A stretch of 64,000 bases of DNA from Fasciolopsis buskii (Eukaryota > Platyhelminthes > Trematoda > Plagiorchiida > Fasciolidae): contig LUCM01005959.1 of assembly GCA_008360955.1 (NCBI GenBank), forward strand, positions 1 through 64,000, given 5' to 3'. The position numbers were made by a program, and so were the translations under genes. Each line of letters starts with the position of its first letter. Position 1 is the first letter of the stretch. Shown here in pieces: positions 1 to 13,499 of this stretch. The notes below the pieces were generated by a model. It was not told the DNA's origin. It was given only the letters and a program-made list of their open reading frames with translations, and ran no database searches.

Positions 1-1829
1 CCTTCCATTCAACCGTCATTGTGCTTTTATGGCATTTTGGCGAGTGACGCCATCCAATACTTTAACACCTCAAATTCCGATGTGGCCCCGAATGGTTGTC
101 CGCACTTGATCCCGGAAATCAGTGGCGCATAATCAAAACTTATGTGACCGAAAATGATATATTACATTTTGATTGAAAGTAATAAAAATTTGATTTTTAA
201 TCACTGTCACAAGAGAGACCATGCGGTCAATTTGAAATTGGACCCATACCTAGTCATCCAATTTCTGACCGTTGAGAAAGCTCATATCTGGACATAGTTA
301 TACAATATTTCAAAATTTATATTATTTAGTCTACTTGGGGATGCAGTTAAAACATACGGAAATTTCTCACTCGAGAATGCGCCCAGTGTTCTCCTTAACA
401 GCCCTCATAGTTTTTAGAGATGGGAATGAGTCATCTGAAAATTTCAGCCCTTAGAACGATTTGGAAAAGGTATTTTCATTGTCCTGATAACTTAGTTGTT
501 CCATTTCCTGGCCCAACAAGTACTACTTGCACCCTGCAAATCACAAAATTCATGGGGTTAGTCACTTTACTAATTTCTTTGAAATTCCCGGGTGTTGTCG
601 ATAGTCATCAGGCACCAAAATGAGACACGGCCCGCCCGGGAGGGGTGGGGGGAGGAATTCGCAAAGCTGTGAGTCACTACACATTGCCAGCAAGCCAAGT
701 GAGCTGGCTATCAACTATTTACCGATCTCGAACAATGAGGTGAACCGCGATTTTCAGTCGCTGATTCTCGCAACTAACAGAATAGATTACCTAGAGTAAC
801 CGGTCTCCACGGGACCAGATCTGATCAACTGACTTTGGATTGGGCAAACATACGAACAAATCCATGTGATCATCGTAGATAGACAGTAGGATTATCCAAT
901 TATTTCGTCTTTTTAGCAATAATTTATCGTTCGTATAAAATAAATGAATAAATGACATAACTCGCAACTGAGATGAGTGATTATGAATGCACGTTAATCT
1001 CACGAAACTGGCGATAACTACACGACAGTCACCTTGGAGGTAAAACTTGAATATTTTTGATTTGAATCATACGATATGCTGTCATTTTCTTATTCGGCAA
1101 CTGACATGTGGCCGTGGTTCTCTCGTTCCACAAAAACGTACAAATATGCTACAGCAACAACTCACTATTATTATTATTACTAGTAGTAGTAGTACTACTT
1201 CAATCACTTCTTTCTTTCGTGATTCAGCTGCATGTTTGGGAACCGAGTACAGATTAGTTTCGGATTATTCAAGGGATTTAATCAGTCCTTCCACAGTTAA
1301 TCAAAGTGCTCAGAAGGTAAATAGTTCTGCAAAAATTGATTTGGAAAATAGGATATAGAGAGAAATGCAAATATCTGCGAAGAATGGGCAGAGTAGCCAC
1401 ATTCGGATTCGAATCAAAGGCACACCAGCCGAGGTGAAATAATGCCAACTCGAGGCCGCCAGAGGAACGAAGATTTGACAGTTCATTGCGGAGAATCAAG
1501 GACAGGATTAATAATCTTACGACCACGAATTATGATATTTCCAAAGGCAACATGCGAACAGAATGCAGCAGTATGAGACAGATCATTCTGAAGGCTTCGT
1601 CAACTCTATGGTGGCCACATCTGTCAAGAGTAAAACCACAGCACTGGTCATTTTGCGTCTTGCTCACGTACTTAGCGAGGCCACTCTGTTTTTCATAATC
1701 TTGCAAGATAGCTTGGATGCATCGAGATATTCATGCAATAAGCGAAACGCGCGTGGATTTAGCCCACAAAGCGGCTGAAACGATCAAATATCTATCCTCC
1801 GTAGAATCTCCAGTACAGACTCCAGTACG
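1..1829. other. Unassigned non-coding stretch
   Basis: No ORF here resembles a known family. It holds a G-rich run at 638-654 (three G tracts of 3, 4 and 6) and an ATT/AGT trinucleotide stretch at 1165-1199. Positions 1430-1760 sit just upstream of an RTE-like RT relic and may be its decayed N-terminal part, but I could not align that part to anything. Confidence 0.5.
1165..1199. repeat. Trinucleotide microsatellite (ATT)n then (AGT)n
   Basis: Short perfect ATT units run directly into AGT units and then ACT, so the second half can fold on itself. Read directly from the sequence. Confidence 0.8.
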
Positions 1830-2560
1830 AATTCCAGCACCCCACCGCCACATGCTCTATCGACTTTCACGCTGTATTCGATTTAAATAGATTAAGAGGG
1901 GCTATCGAAGGAAACGACTGCGGATGCCAGTTCGTCAAAACCAGTCGGCCCGATAAATTGTACTATGGTGGAATAAAAGCACGTGTTCGGACCGATGATG
2001 AAAAGTCTTATACATTTAAAGTAAAGTCAGCAGTTCGACAGGAGTGCCCGTTATCTTCATTACTGTTCAAGTTTGCTGTCTATTAGGTTATTCAACGCAC
2101 AATCGATGGGACATCCAGGTTTCCACACACTGTTGTATTACGGATCGCGAATTTGCGGGCGGCTTAGTGGTGCTTGAGGTGGAAGTGACCAGTTTTCAAG
2201 AGGCTCTTGAGCAGGTAAACGAATGCGCATCGAAAATTGGTCTTGCCATCAATGCCCTAAGCCCTACATCTAAATGGTCGTAAGGTATAGGTTATCTCAG
2301 ATTTTAGGTTTCTCAGTCCTACCATCCCACCAAATGCCAAGGTCCGGGCAGCATTCCGACCGCTGCGTAACATTCTTTGGCGACGCAACGGGATCAGTCT
2401 CAAACTCAATTTCAGGGATATTAATGAATCAGTCCGACGAATCTTACCTTCTCTTTGTGAAACTTGGTTATTAAGAGCCTAGGAGATAAGACGATTAAAT
2501 GAGTTCGTTAAGAGATGCCTCATGCCTCTCTTAAAAGTAAGCTGGCAGACTAGAATCTCC
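1830..2560 (+). mobile_element. RTE-like non-LTR retrotransposon relic, RT domain
   Basis: Conceptual translation gives a decayed reverse transcriptase. Around 1862 the frame reads IDFHAVFDLNRLRGAI, matching RT motif A (F-x-AFD). Around 2034 it reads VRQECPLSSLLFKFAV, matching motif B, where the usual glycine of RQGC is glutamate. After a frame break, 2200-2260 reads FQEALEQVNECASKIGLAIN, the stretch that normally follows the catalytic box; the YADD/FADD box itself is not recognisable. At 2342-2520 the frame reads VRAAFRPLRNILWRRNGISL and then a tract ending in ETWLLRA-stop-EIRRL, the thumb and C-terminal region of RTE-type RTs. Internal stops and frameshifts make it non-functional. The motif order supports RTE-like over CR1, but the clade is an inference. 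The 3' tail may extend towards 2900 without clear landmarks. Confidence 0.8.
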
Positions 2561-3129
2561 AGCAAGACGACTAAGATTAGACGCTAAATAACGAATTCTT
2601 CAGCGTGCTCACAACTCCGCTGACTACAGGTGTTTGGACGCATCCTTCGTGACTTGGGCTAATCTCTAACCACAATTATCCTGGTGCTATCTTGTTGCAC
2701 ATTTTAGTTACGTCCACGAGAAAGTAACTACAAACCTGGTTGGACACAATTTTCGAAGACAAAATTAACTTGGCCTTCGTATGGTATACTGCACTCACAG
2801 GTCAAAAGTGAACCAGAACGATATCCGTCATATACTGGCTGTCATCTCCCAAGCATGTGCAGCTGCGATCAGAGACATTAACGAAGCCAGCCTATGCTTT
2901 TCGAGGAGCCAACCACATTGAAGTATAGTAATTAGTAAGCAAGACAGCTATCTAGTTGGCCGACCTGTCTAGAACTCCGAACATGGACAAACGAAAAGAT
3001 GAATGACCGTGATCGTGAAAAATAAATGGCCTGCCTTTGTGTTTTCTACTATCACTAGTCTGCCACCAATATTTCAACTAACCCTGACACAGTCACGTTG
3101 AGAACGAAATTCGTTCAGTCGCGGTGCAC

Positions 3130-3605
3130 TTTATTAAGACCGCCAGAAACACTCTGCCTTCTGATGACTTTGATAGTACGCTGAGCGAAGACATAATCTA
3201 TGCGACAAGGAAAGATGCCCGGCACTTGAATAGTCTACGAGGTTTTGTCTAACACCGTTTGTGTTCTTGATCAGGGAATAGCAAAGTGTCACTCGGTTCG
3301 TCAATGATCCCAGCCTGACCTGCAATCTTCAGTCACCTCCCGCATTGCCGGGTAGTTATTTCACCATCTGCTTTCTGTCATGGTTATTTTTGTTTCTGTT
3401 TTTTTGGATCTCTCTTCGACACTTCTTCATCTGAAGACTTTTCTCATTCTCCGCCTATTTAGTTGACTGGTCATCTTGATGCGAAAATTACGTATTTCAG
3501 GCTTCCTTTATTCTGTGGGTCGCAAAGCTCTGGAACACTCTTCCTCTCTCCGTGTACCCAACTATACACAACATTCCTGACTATATATATATATATATAT
3601 ATCAC
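3130..3605 (+). mobile_element. CR1/jockey-like element, 3' end fragment
   Basis: This matches, in order, the C-terminal third of the better preserved copy at 20.4-23.1 kb. Both share a 16-base run (GCCCGGCACTTGAATA, 3214-3229 here, near 22690 there) encoding the RPALEY-type motif. It is followed by a VQR-like tract at about 3267, and then TGHLDAKITYFRLP and VAKLWNTLPLSVYPT at 3466-3570, the conserved last motif of these RTs. Frames change several times. The copy ends in a (TA)n run at 3582-3602, a common kind of 3' tail. Endonuclease and RT palm are absent, as expected for 5' truncation or decay. Confidence 0.6.
3582..3602. repeat. (TA)n microsatellite
   Basis: An uninterrupted TA run of about 21 bp directly after the non-LTR 3' fragment. 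It may be the remains of that element's simple-repeat tail. Confidence 0.85.
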
Positions 3606-6600
3606 CAGAACCGAATCTGTAGCATCAGGAGTGTGCATGGAAGCTCTTCATCGAGAGTCCACAGAAGAATCCCAACTGTGATTCATTGATAATTCTTTGT
3701 CATATATATATGCTTCACATTGCCTAGTGAGTCCCACTCAATCCAATTAGCCAAGAACGTGTAAATCAGTGACTTTTAATCGAATTGAATCAAATCCACC
3801 AGTGCGAACCATAGGATTGATAACCAAAGCATCAGGAACCGTGGAAAATCACTATTCTCCATCGAAACTATGGGTATATCTAGATATGGGGAGTATCCTG
3901 AAGCCTTTGTCCCTTCGTGGAATTTGTTTGTCATCAAATATGAAGCTCCTAACGGTAAGCATTAAGTGGTCGTTCTTTTTTCTTGAAACGAGTCGTTCAG
4001 GAAGGGGAACAGCAGTTCCACAGTAGTTCACAATCAAGCTGATTTTTGCAATTCTATTGGACATGTAAATTGCTCACTATACCAATGAAATAGGACGCAT
4101 TCGTTTTACCCCAGTTTTCTGGTTTGACCAACACTGCCCGAGTCTGTGTGACCGTGCTTCTCTTTTCAGTTTCCGTCATCTATGGCCTCCATCTGTTCAG
4201 TCACATCGCTTTCATTATTTCCACTATCTTGATGTCACTCCGTTTCATCTTCATCCACGTGACAGAGGTGTCATTAACGAGCATATTGCTAATACATCAT
4301 TCTACAAGGGGTGATTCCCGAACGCACATTGGGGTGATTCTACCCTCACCCATTTTCCGGAAAGAACCACGCCCGGGGAAGAAACCAAGAGATAAAAACT
4401 GCATTATTCGACCTAACTTGAATTATAATAATGTTATAATTGCCTAATTAATGAAAGAATTCAAAACACGTTGGATCAAGGATTCCCTGTCCAGGATCCA
4501 ATTCGGATGAACTCTCTAATCACGTGAGGTAGCAGACTAAGGTTATTGGGGAATTTGAACTACAACGCTTTCACGGATCAAGCAAATTTCCTTGTTACTG
4601 CATAGATTGTGTAAGAAACTATCACAAAACCAACCTGGTTGGGGTAACAATTCTCTACTGTCTTCTTTTTCGGATTTAAGCAGATATGATAAAACGGGCA
4701 ATCACGTAATATGATGCAGGTATGTTGTTGACGAGAGTGAAGATACGAATTAAAAAAATATCGGAATTTATTTGTTCTGTCAAATAGAATTATGAAATAA
4801 CGAAATGGGTTCGGTATGCAAATTAGGGCAATACCATAAAACTTCAAGTTTTTTGTTTTGGGAGGCATTAAAATTAGGTTCATTAGTTCTAGTCAAAAGT
4901 CTACTTTTGGAACACGCCACTTTATTGGTTCAAAGATGAATTCATATTCGAAAGACAGATGAACAAAATGGACTTAGTATGAAAGCGACTAATCGAATTG
5001 CCGTTTGTGACTGCCAGCTTTAATTTTCTCCAGTACACTTCCATTGGATACATTCAATGTGGCTGTCTAAACCATTCACTAACATTGTATTGGCTGACAA
5101 CATGCCTACCCTTAGACGGGTGGAAAAAGCGTCCTTTGATTTACTCGAGTGACCCACACACTCTAATCGAATAACAGTCGGCATCTGTTTGTTTGGAAGG
5201 ATAACGCCGAGGAAAAACCAATATTGGAATATTATGTCATGTCATTTCAAAGTTATGTTCAATTTTTACATTAACCTAACCATGGATTCAATTTTTCCTC
5301 ATAAATATGGACCGTTTGGCCAGCATTTCGCTCCATCAAGATAAGCACATTTTGTGTTTATCCATACCAATAAAAAAGCACAAAATAGATCAACATTCCA
5401 GGCTGGTGAACTAATCAATTCCAGATACTTTGTGGGACAACTCCATTTAAGTAGTATGTCACTTAGACGGAAGGAAGGAATGGCAGCATTTCAAGGCAAA
5501 CAGGCTACCGTTATCCTGGTTATTACTCAGGATGCCATCTAGACTCTGAGCTAACCACGAAGACATCATGGAAGCAGTGTACAAATGTTTCATCCTAGTC
5601 AGGAATTACTGGAAGTGAATATCCGCCCCACCGGAAGTGGGTGGTGAAGCTGAATCGAATGTCTTAGCCATTACGCCAGTCTGGCAGGCTCTCAACTGCT
5701 TGCGAACCAAGCCTGATGACTTATTTCCTGTCCGTTATCGATTTACACGGCCATAGGCGGTTGGCACAAAGCAATCGACTCACATCGGTTGATGATTCCT
5801 TTGCAGGTGGCCTTAGTATGACGAAGGCTTTAACCCCGACCTGCTGATTTTGATCACTTGACCAATGTTGGAACTGGATAACACTAAATACCAGTCTGTT
5901 CATCAAGTATCATCCATCGTGCTGCTGATGACTCTTAGTAATAAGTGTACAATGCTTGTTTTGTTTCTTACTAAGCAACTGAGCTTACCAAGTTCTGAAT
6001 AAATCCGTGAGCATTATAATAATATAATCTCTTACGGATACAACTAATCAAGGCTCGTACGGCTAATTAAGTATGTTTACATGCAACTATACTGATTGAT
6101 AATCCCCATACGTTTGCACACTCCGTGGTTGAGTTGGCCCAAAAATCTGATCTGAATAATCAGAAAAGTGAATGAATAACAAGACACTGATTTATCATCT
6201 CTGCTCAATCCTAATCTGGCAACTTCCATTACAGGAGTATGTATTCACATGGTGTCATATAAAACCAGAAAGTAATATGGCAAGGAATTTCGATTTTCAA
6301 AATAAAAACCGGCGGATATTTTACAGATATCCAAATTTCGACAGGATGAAATCATTCGGTAATCCGTTGAAGTGAAGCATGAAAGAAAATAAGGCGGACT
6401 ATGCAGTCATTTAGCAATGAAGACTCCTAGGGACAATGGGGAAAATAGCTCACGATATCATAAGGCCCAAGGTCACTGACACATGATCTAGTAAGATTAA
6501 AAAACCTCTCGATTGGAGAACGCATCTCATTGCATTACGAACGTTGCAAATGAACCACGGAGTTTAGCAATCTGACTATTTCTTTTGTCGATCGACAACT

Positions 6601-9600
6601 TCCAACTCACCGCTGAAAGAAGTCGCGTTTTATTGAAAAACAGGCAAAGAACTGGCAGGCTCCGAAAAGATGGGGGCTCGTGCTAGGGCAAGTGTGCACT
6701 TACGAAAATAGCGATTTAACCACCGCTAACCGAAGTGAATAGATGAAAAAAGAATGTCCACAAATTGTTGTCTTTATTTGACCGTATTGTATTATACCAA
6801 GTGTGCTTTCCGGAGGATGCGTCGAATGCCAGTAACCATGATCTATGCTTAACTTCGGATGCATTGAACATGACTCATTCACAGCGTAGTTTCCACACCA
6901 TTCTGGAACACGTCTGCACAACTGACACGGTCACAGGTGAATGAGACTCTGACTGTCAGGGATTGACCGAAATTACCGATTAAGAAGACTGCATCACAGT
7001 GTTCGATTAAACAAATCGGCTCCTTAGCTGCACGAACACTTGAAAAGTTCCAAGATTTGGACGGAACTTTGAAAATCAAAGAGAACACATTTTTGTGTGG
7101 TCTTTTTTGCATGGAAGGTATATATTCAAGGCAATGAAAATGAATGTTATCACGGTATTCTCATAGTTCAGAGGTATGCTTTGGGAGTCATTCGATGAAC
7201 TTTTCACGTGTGACGATCTACCTACAGTTCGGGTTTTTTCCTCTTTGTTAATTCAAATCAAATAGTGCTGGATGAGTTTAAAATAAACGCCACGGTTGTC
7301 CCCGACAGTCAAATGATACATGTAGACGAAACTTAGGCCTCAATTTATTGTGCCCAACCTGGCCAGTCCTTTCCCTTACCATATCTTTTAGTCTTTGCAA
7401 ATACTTTCCAAGAATGATTTCGCAAAATCCTATGACAGATTGGTAGGCATTATAAGAAAGTGTGGTCAGGTGATAATTTTACCCCTGGGAAATTCTCACC
7501 AAACCCGTGTATGAGATGACTGTCAGGATCAAATTGGACTCTTGACCAATGTCGCAGTGATCAAGTTTGCATTGATCTGCTGATTATTCAATAACAAAAC
7601 CATCATGACATCAAATTTACCAATACGGAAGAACGACATGACAACCGTTATTTCGCACAACACTTACAATACGAATTCGCACATGTCTAATTGTGCCTAC
7701 GAAAAGCCGACAACTTTGGAACATGAATGTTTCACCTCTTAGAATTCAACAAATTCAGCTGAGTATCAGGGTGAAACCGTCAGGTTTGTTGGACGTTTCG
7801 CGACACCGTACTGCTGCTATAGAAATATCCGAACGAATCCTCCTCAGTCGTATGGAACAATGCTTACTGAGCGCGTTTGGACAAATCGTGCAATAATAGA
7901 GCGGAAAGTAGAACAAGACTCAAGCAGCTAATTCACTTGTCGCACCTAAGGTCTTGGTCGATTATGACTATGAGCTAGAGAAAATTCATCGTGGCGAATT
8001 GCCTAATGTTATCCAAGTTCACACACGCCCAATTTTTGACTTCCTTATCACGACAACTCTACTCTGGAACAAGTAAAAATGTTCCGAAATTTCACAGTAT
8101 AACCGACACAGGGGACAAACCTCACGGATCACGTGCGCATTGCCGGGCCGGAACACTCCACATACAAGAAAAAATTGACGGATTTTATGCAACGTTGTCT
8201 AAGGCAACTAGAAACGCAACGCTATCAATTTACCCTACTACGTTCATTTGAGTTCAAATTGTGCCTGTTAGTTTGTAATCCCAACTTCAATACTTCAGAA
8301 GTTCTCATATGGAAAAATGGCACAAACAATCATGACAGAAAAGACCGTTATTCGCTCTGGCTAGTTATGGCCGAGTAAAGTACTCAAACAACAAAATTTT
8401 TCATCAACTTTGACTAAGATAACCGCCAAGCTAACGGTAGTGTAAGCTCAATTCGGAGGAATTGGGGAGTAACTGTGAACCGTAATCGATTGGTATGGTT
8501 TTTGTCATCTATACGCGCATACGAAGTACTATCGGTTGAGCCATATGATCTAACGTACCTGGAGAGGAGAGACAAATAATTGGAAGAGAGTTCTTCGGAT
8601 TTAATTCTAACATGAGATGAAAGTTGGATAGACGATTCGCAGTATATGGGTAATGGATTTATCGAGCGTAATGCGTACTAGTAGCACAAACGTGTGAACA
8701 GATCAAAAACGGAAGGATACTGGGGTGGGAAAGAGGATCCAAAGAGAAAGTTCAGTTCAGTAGAGACTAATGGTTGGAATACGAGATAACTTTAGCGGTC
8801 GCAGCAACTGGACGATTGTCGTTAATGAAACTACTGTAAGGAAGGTAAGTAAAATTCAAAATAAACAGGGATTTTGAACTATTTAATACGAGCGTTTAGG
8901 TTTGTTTCTCAAAAAGCTTTTCCCCGAACTGTAACTAAATGAACAAACTGATGCTGACTAACAAGACTAGTTCGCTAACTGTGATTTGGTTTTTGGGGCA
9001 AGTTCCGAAGGCGCACGTGTCCCAAAGTTACCTTTTATTTACCTGGTCTATGTGTCTATTAGGGCAGCGAAACTTAAACACAACCACTTAGTATAAGTAG
9101 GTGCAAAGTGTTGGTTGCCAAGTGGCCTAAATGACATACTGGACCGATAGACGGTAGGAACGTATTAGACTGATGATAGTGATGGAAAAACCGTTGAAGC
9201 GTGCAATAACAAAATCGGTCCAAAGTGTTGCAAGATCCCAGACGACAGCGAAGTTTTCAACACAAAGTTGGACAGCCAAGACGAGGCGAGGCGGGATGGT
9301 GTTTTTGTAATTTAGATTTATTGGCAATTAAACACATCCACACAAACTGAACCGCGACTCTTATGCATTCTATACAGTCATATCCATAAATCAAACTAAT
9401 TACGGCAGTATCTGGATGATATCGACTTACCGCCAGTCTGTTTTATTTTAGTTAAACTGTTACAAACAGGAAATGGCTTATTCGCTTTCCGAAACAATAT
9501 AGTACACATTAATATCACGCCTTCTCAAGCGCTACCGTCGCAAGAAAAGATTTCAGACGACAGCCGATCTGCATGCTGACACCAACGGGGCCAAGTGCGG

Positions 9601-11124
9601 ACTCTTTTTGGTACGCAACAAACGAAGGGGGCGTGTGCACCAAATGGATACAATGATCCCGTTTGGCCAATCCTTTTTGAGCCTAGACACCAACGGTAAG
9701 CTGGATGGGCGTATATGAAAAAAACTTAAACAATTAAGACACGTAATTGACAAATAGCTTTGTATACGGACAGAAAGAAGCACTTTGTATCGAAACAACC
9801 TCGTCGGAGATTCGCAAATGAGGACTTGTTGGTTGCAGAGTGGCAGAGCAGATTCATACTGAATATTATGTTTTGATTTCCGGAAAAAATTGCCTGCGAA
9901 ATTAATTTAAAACTTTTAACCTGACCGTGACAAAATTCGTCAATCTGAAAAGGTTGGTTCGGCTTAGAAATGAATATTTAGGAAGTCAGAAAATCAAAAT
10001 TGCAGCGATTAACCTCGTGCTTAATTTGTGCACACTAACGAGCTGAAACTAACAAAAACAAAACCACTGTTGACAAAAAAACAAGGTATTCAAGGCAGCT
10101 CAACTAAACAGAAAGAAGCTATCGAAATTTAGATGGAAACTTCATCAAAATTTTCTTTGCCAACCATACTTCTTTCTTGACTTTCTTGTTTGATCGTGAC
10201 AGTCGTACCAATCACAGCCTTTCTAGGTCACGTAGGCAAGTTTTCTCTGACGAGGATTGTGCGCTTCGCCGGTACTGGTGCCATGAATAATAATTAACTA
10301 TTACAGATGAACACTACAAAACAGTCTAACTGAACAACCAACTGAGACATGATCGTTGTGTTCCATTCATAGAAATAATGCTCTGCAAATGCTACTACCC
10401 TGAAAAAGACAACTCGACGACATCTGTGATCCGCAGAAACTCATTGATTATGTATACCAATCCAATAGGTGGCTTGACAACAAAAAATTTCTCCTAACGG
10501 AGTTAGTGATGATGTAACAAGCAGACATGTTCGCCATACCGCAAAAAGCCGAGTGCGCGGGCGCTTGGATGAACCCTCGACAACTCAGAAACACGTGCCT
10601 ATCTACTTAACTTTATTCCCCATTTCCCCTATGGGTGGAATGTACTAAAATAATTCTCATCACTTTTGGAAGTTCGACCTCACTTGATATCATCCTCCAA
10701 CTTCTGGAAGTAGTTTTTAAAGCTATTATACCGTTCAGCGAGTGAAAATTTCAAAGTCATTTCCTCAAAAGTATACTGGATAAGTCTGAGACATTCAGTC
10801 TTGTCTTCCTCCAAATAATACAGAAATCTTAATTATGTACTCCCCGTCTTGCTGGGCAATCTTTAGTTGGGTAGAAAAAGGCAGGTTGACACAAACAAAG
10901 CTTGAAACAAATTAGGCGATTGTGTCTAGTTGTCACTCAAAGCAGTGACCTATATGGGTGACCATTTAGCTATTGCGATTCAAGTGTCACATCTCATCGG
11001 ACTCATCTTTGTGACTGAGACATTCACTAGTGAGTATCCAACAAATTATTGCTGCAAAGATTGCCCAAATCAGTGACTCTTCATTCTCTCTCCTATTCGT
11101 ACTTATTCCAATTAAATAGTCCTA
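3606..11124. other. Long unassigned stretch
   Basis: No recognised gene or element. Scattered exon-like scraps exist, for example an open frame ending at a GTAAGC donor-like site at 3955 and another ending at GTAAGT at 8844. At this base composition such short open stretches are expected by chance. A cysteine-containing ORF pair on the minus strand at 6700-7112 has no family match that I can defend. Nothing else stands out. Confidence 0.4.
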
Positions 11125-11366
11125 TCGCTAGAATCCCATTTGAATCGTTAGGAGCATGAATGGATGGTAAGCCCATTTAAGAGCCATATGGTGATTCGTG
11201 GGAGGATTTTCGTTGGTCAGGCAAGGCTAACCTTCAGAAAAGAGACATAAGACCCAAAGGTTAGCTTTGCCTGACCGACGAAAATCCACCCACGAATCAC
11301 CTTGTGATTCTTAAATCCGCTTACCATCCATTCACGCTCCTAGCGAGTCACATAAGATTCTGGTGA
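11125..11366. repeat. Long imperfect inverted repeat (foldback or MITE-like)
   Basis: The left arm, 11125-11232, is the reverse complement of the right arm, 11259-11366, with a 26-base loop. Aligned by eye without gaps, about 105 paired positions carry roughly 16 mismatches (about 85% identity), many of them transitions that still allow G-U pairing in RNA. The core of the arms includes a block around GGTGATTCGTGGG at 11190-11202. No terminal target-site duplication is visible, and pairing fades outside 11125/11366. It could be a foldback or MITE-type element, a fossil of two inverted element copies, or a hairpin RNA locus. The sequence alone does not decide. Confidence 0.85.
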
Positions 11367-13499
11367 GGAACTAAGAAAGGAGCGCATTAGTATAGGGATG
11401 GGTGAACAGTAAAATACCGGGTACGCATACCTGAAGAGTGGCAATAACCACCAAGCCGGTCGTGCGTTTCCGAGGCAATTTTTTCATCCATGCGTACGTA
11501 AGATATACTGCTAAGAAGAACAGTGTTCATATCGTCTAGTGTTAGGATCAGCCTCTAAAAAAAATTTGAGTAGGCATTTTACTGCTTGCCAAAGTATCCT
11601 TATTTGTGTCGAACAAAAGCATTTTATCAGTCCAAAGTGAAAACTTAGATTGTCCATAAATGGATGCGTACAAATTTGTGACCTAGATCATAATTTTGTT
11701 ATTCTTCATCGGCGACTGATCCAGTTAACACGCAGTTTTGTTGTTGAAAACTCTCTGACATCCCCTTTTGGACTAGTCCATTTTATAGTTTAGTACCGCC
11801 GCTAGATTTATATGCTCATAAAGCGTAACTGAATTACACTTTTGGGGAACATTCACAAATTTGATCAAAAGACGTAAAACTTTAGACTCATCGTGAGTAA
11901 TTTTATTGAGAAAAACAATCGTCCGACCAAACTCGTATTCGTCATTAACGGTCTCGATAGATTCTTGGTTGCATTTTGCTGGTTTATTTCGTAGGGCCGG
12001 GGGGAAGGAGGGGGGAGCGCTAAATTATTTTAGCTGATCATGAGAAACGTGATTAGCACGTCTCTGTTTCCGCATGGTTGCGCATTGATGCTCCGTAGCA
12101 AATGCACTACGGTGATAAGCGGATCAAACTCATTCACATGGGTAAGAAAGACCATGTTGATTAGGAATTGCTGTTGTGGCGATGGTTGGATTGAGTAGAT
12201 GAAATTATGAGGTACCAGTGACAAAGCGGTTCCATGAAAGCAACGATCTGTTGATTTCTTTGCGCATTGACACTAAAATGACAGGTGCTGGAGAGTTGAA
12301 AAAATGGCAACAGACTGCATCTATTTCATGCGAAGAGCGAATAGTTAGGAAAACATTATCTGTAGTCCGGCTACAGTAGAAAGAAAGTCTATGTATGTAC
12401 ATACATATGAGTGAAAATATCTGCAGCTGAGTTTGTACATTTTAGAGGTTAGGAGGCGTTACAACTCAGCGTAAGCCTTCTGACATCTAACATATATGTA
12501 TATATATATATATGTATACGGGATTTTGCAGCAGATATACACAGTAAAATTATGACCTATTCCATCAAACACTGACTTGATCAGGTTCTGTGGTGACCAC
12601 TCCCATTTTGTGATCTTTTAACTGACTAAGCCATGATGTTTCACCAAATTGGCAAAGTTTCATACTGCATAGCCCATTGGAATCGCCTTGGTTTTAGGTA
12701 CGATCTTTTATTTAAAAATTAAGGCTATTTTTCTGTTCTATTATTTCGGCTTCTTACTGATGCAGTGAAAGGTTAGTATTTTTGGGGGTGAGAGTAGAAA
12801 ACTTTGGAATAGTGATTTTTTTCTCACGGGAACTGGTACGAGATGAGGTAGTTCGAATGCGGCGAAGTTGACGGATTGACAGAACCTGTATTGCGCAAAT
12901 ATAGCCCCTGTCGTTTTTCGGTCCAAGTAGGAAATCATATCACCAAACTTTCGATGGATAATACAAAACGATGTATTGAGCTACTTGACTAAATGTGTCT
13001 AGTTACTTTGAAATTGGCTTGCATTATGAAGATCATCTGAAGAACAATAAGTTTGTCGGAATTTCAGCAGCACAAGTTGTTCAGACTTTTCTTGAGCGTG
13101 AATTGAGCATCTTCGAGACCATCTGTCGTTCAAATTGCATACAAACGCAAAATTCGTTAATTTTGCAATCAACAACTTCCACTTGAATCACGACATTGCA
13201 CATTCTTGCGCGCTATCATTTCGGCGTCTAGTGTGCGTAATCGAGAAGTCATCGCGAACTAGTGAATCTGACAGTAAGACTGTAACCATCCACCATCTTT
13301 CCGAATCTGTTTCTGTTTGTTGACACCAGCACCGATCGGTTTCGCAGCCATACGTTTTGCTTCTGTTTTGTGGTTCAAGGCTGCTGTCTGTCCGCCAGTC
13401 AGTCGACTGTCCGAACTATGAAACGTTGACCGGTACGAAAGAGTGAGTTCCAGCTGATGTGGCGCAAACTCTGTTTTCTATTTTCAGTCATTACTTTTG
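11367..13499. other. Unassigned stretch with AT-rich palindromes
   Basis: No convincing gene. It contains a G-rich run at 11994-12015 (tracts of 3, 6, 2 and 6 G), an 18-bp perfect palindrome at 12390-12407, and a TA/TG-rich run at 12491-12519. Confidence 0.5.
12390..12519. repeat. AT-rich palindrome and (TA)n cluster
   Basis: Positions 12390-12407 form a perfect 18-bp palindrome (TATGTATGTACATACATA). About 85 bp further on, 12491-12519 is a self-complementary TA/TG run. Both could extrude hairpins. No flanking element was recognised. Confidence 0.7.

Noticed and set aside
3790..4026. Exon-like frame ending at a GTAAGC donor at 3955, with an acceptor-like site 46 bp later
   Set aside because: Two different frames are open over the same stretch, so openness is not informative; no homology.
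6700..7112. Cysteine-containing minus-strand frames resembling an ShK-type module
   Set aside because: The later cysteines of the module are missing and the two frames are out of phase.
8770..8844. 25-codon frame from ATG to a perfect AAG|GTAAGT donor
   Set aside because: One of three frames is expected to be open over 25 codons before most GTAAGT sites.
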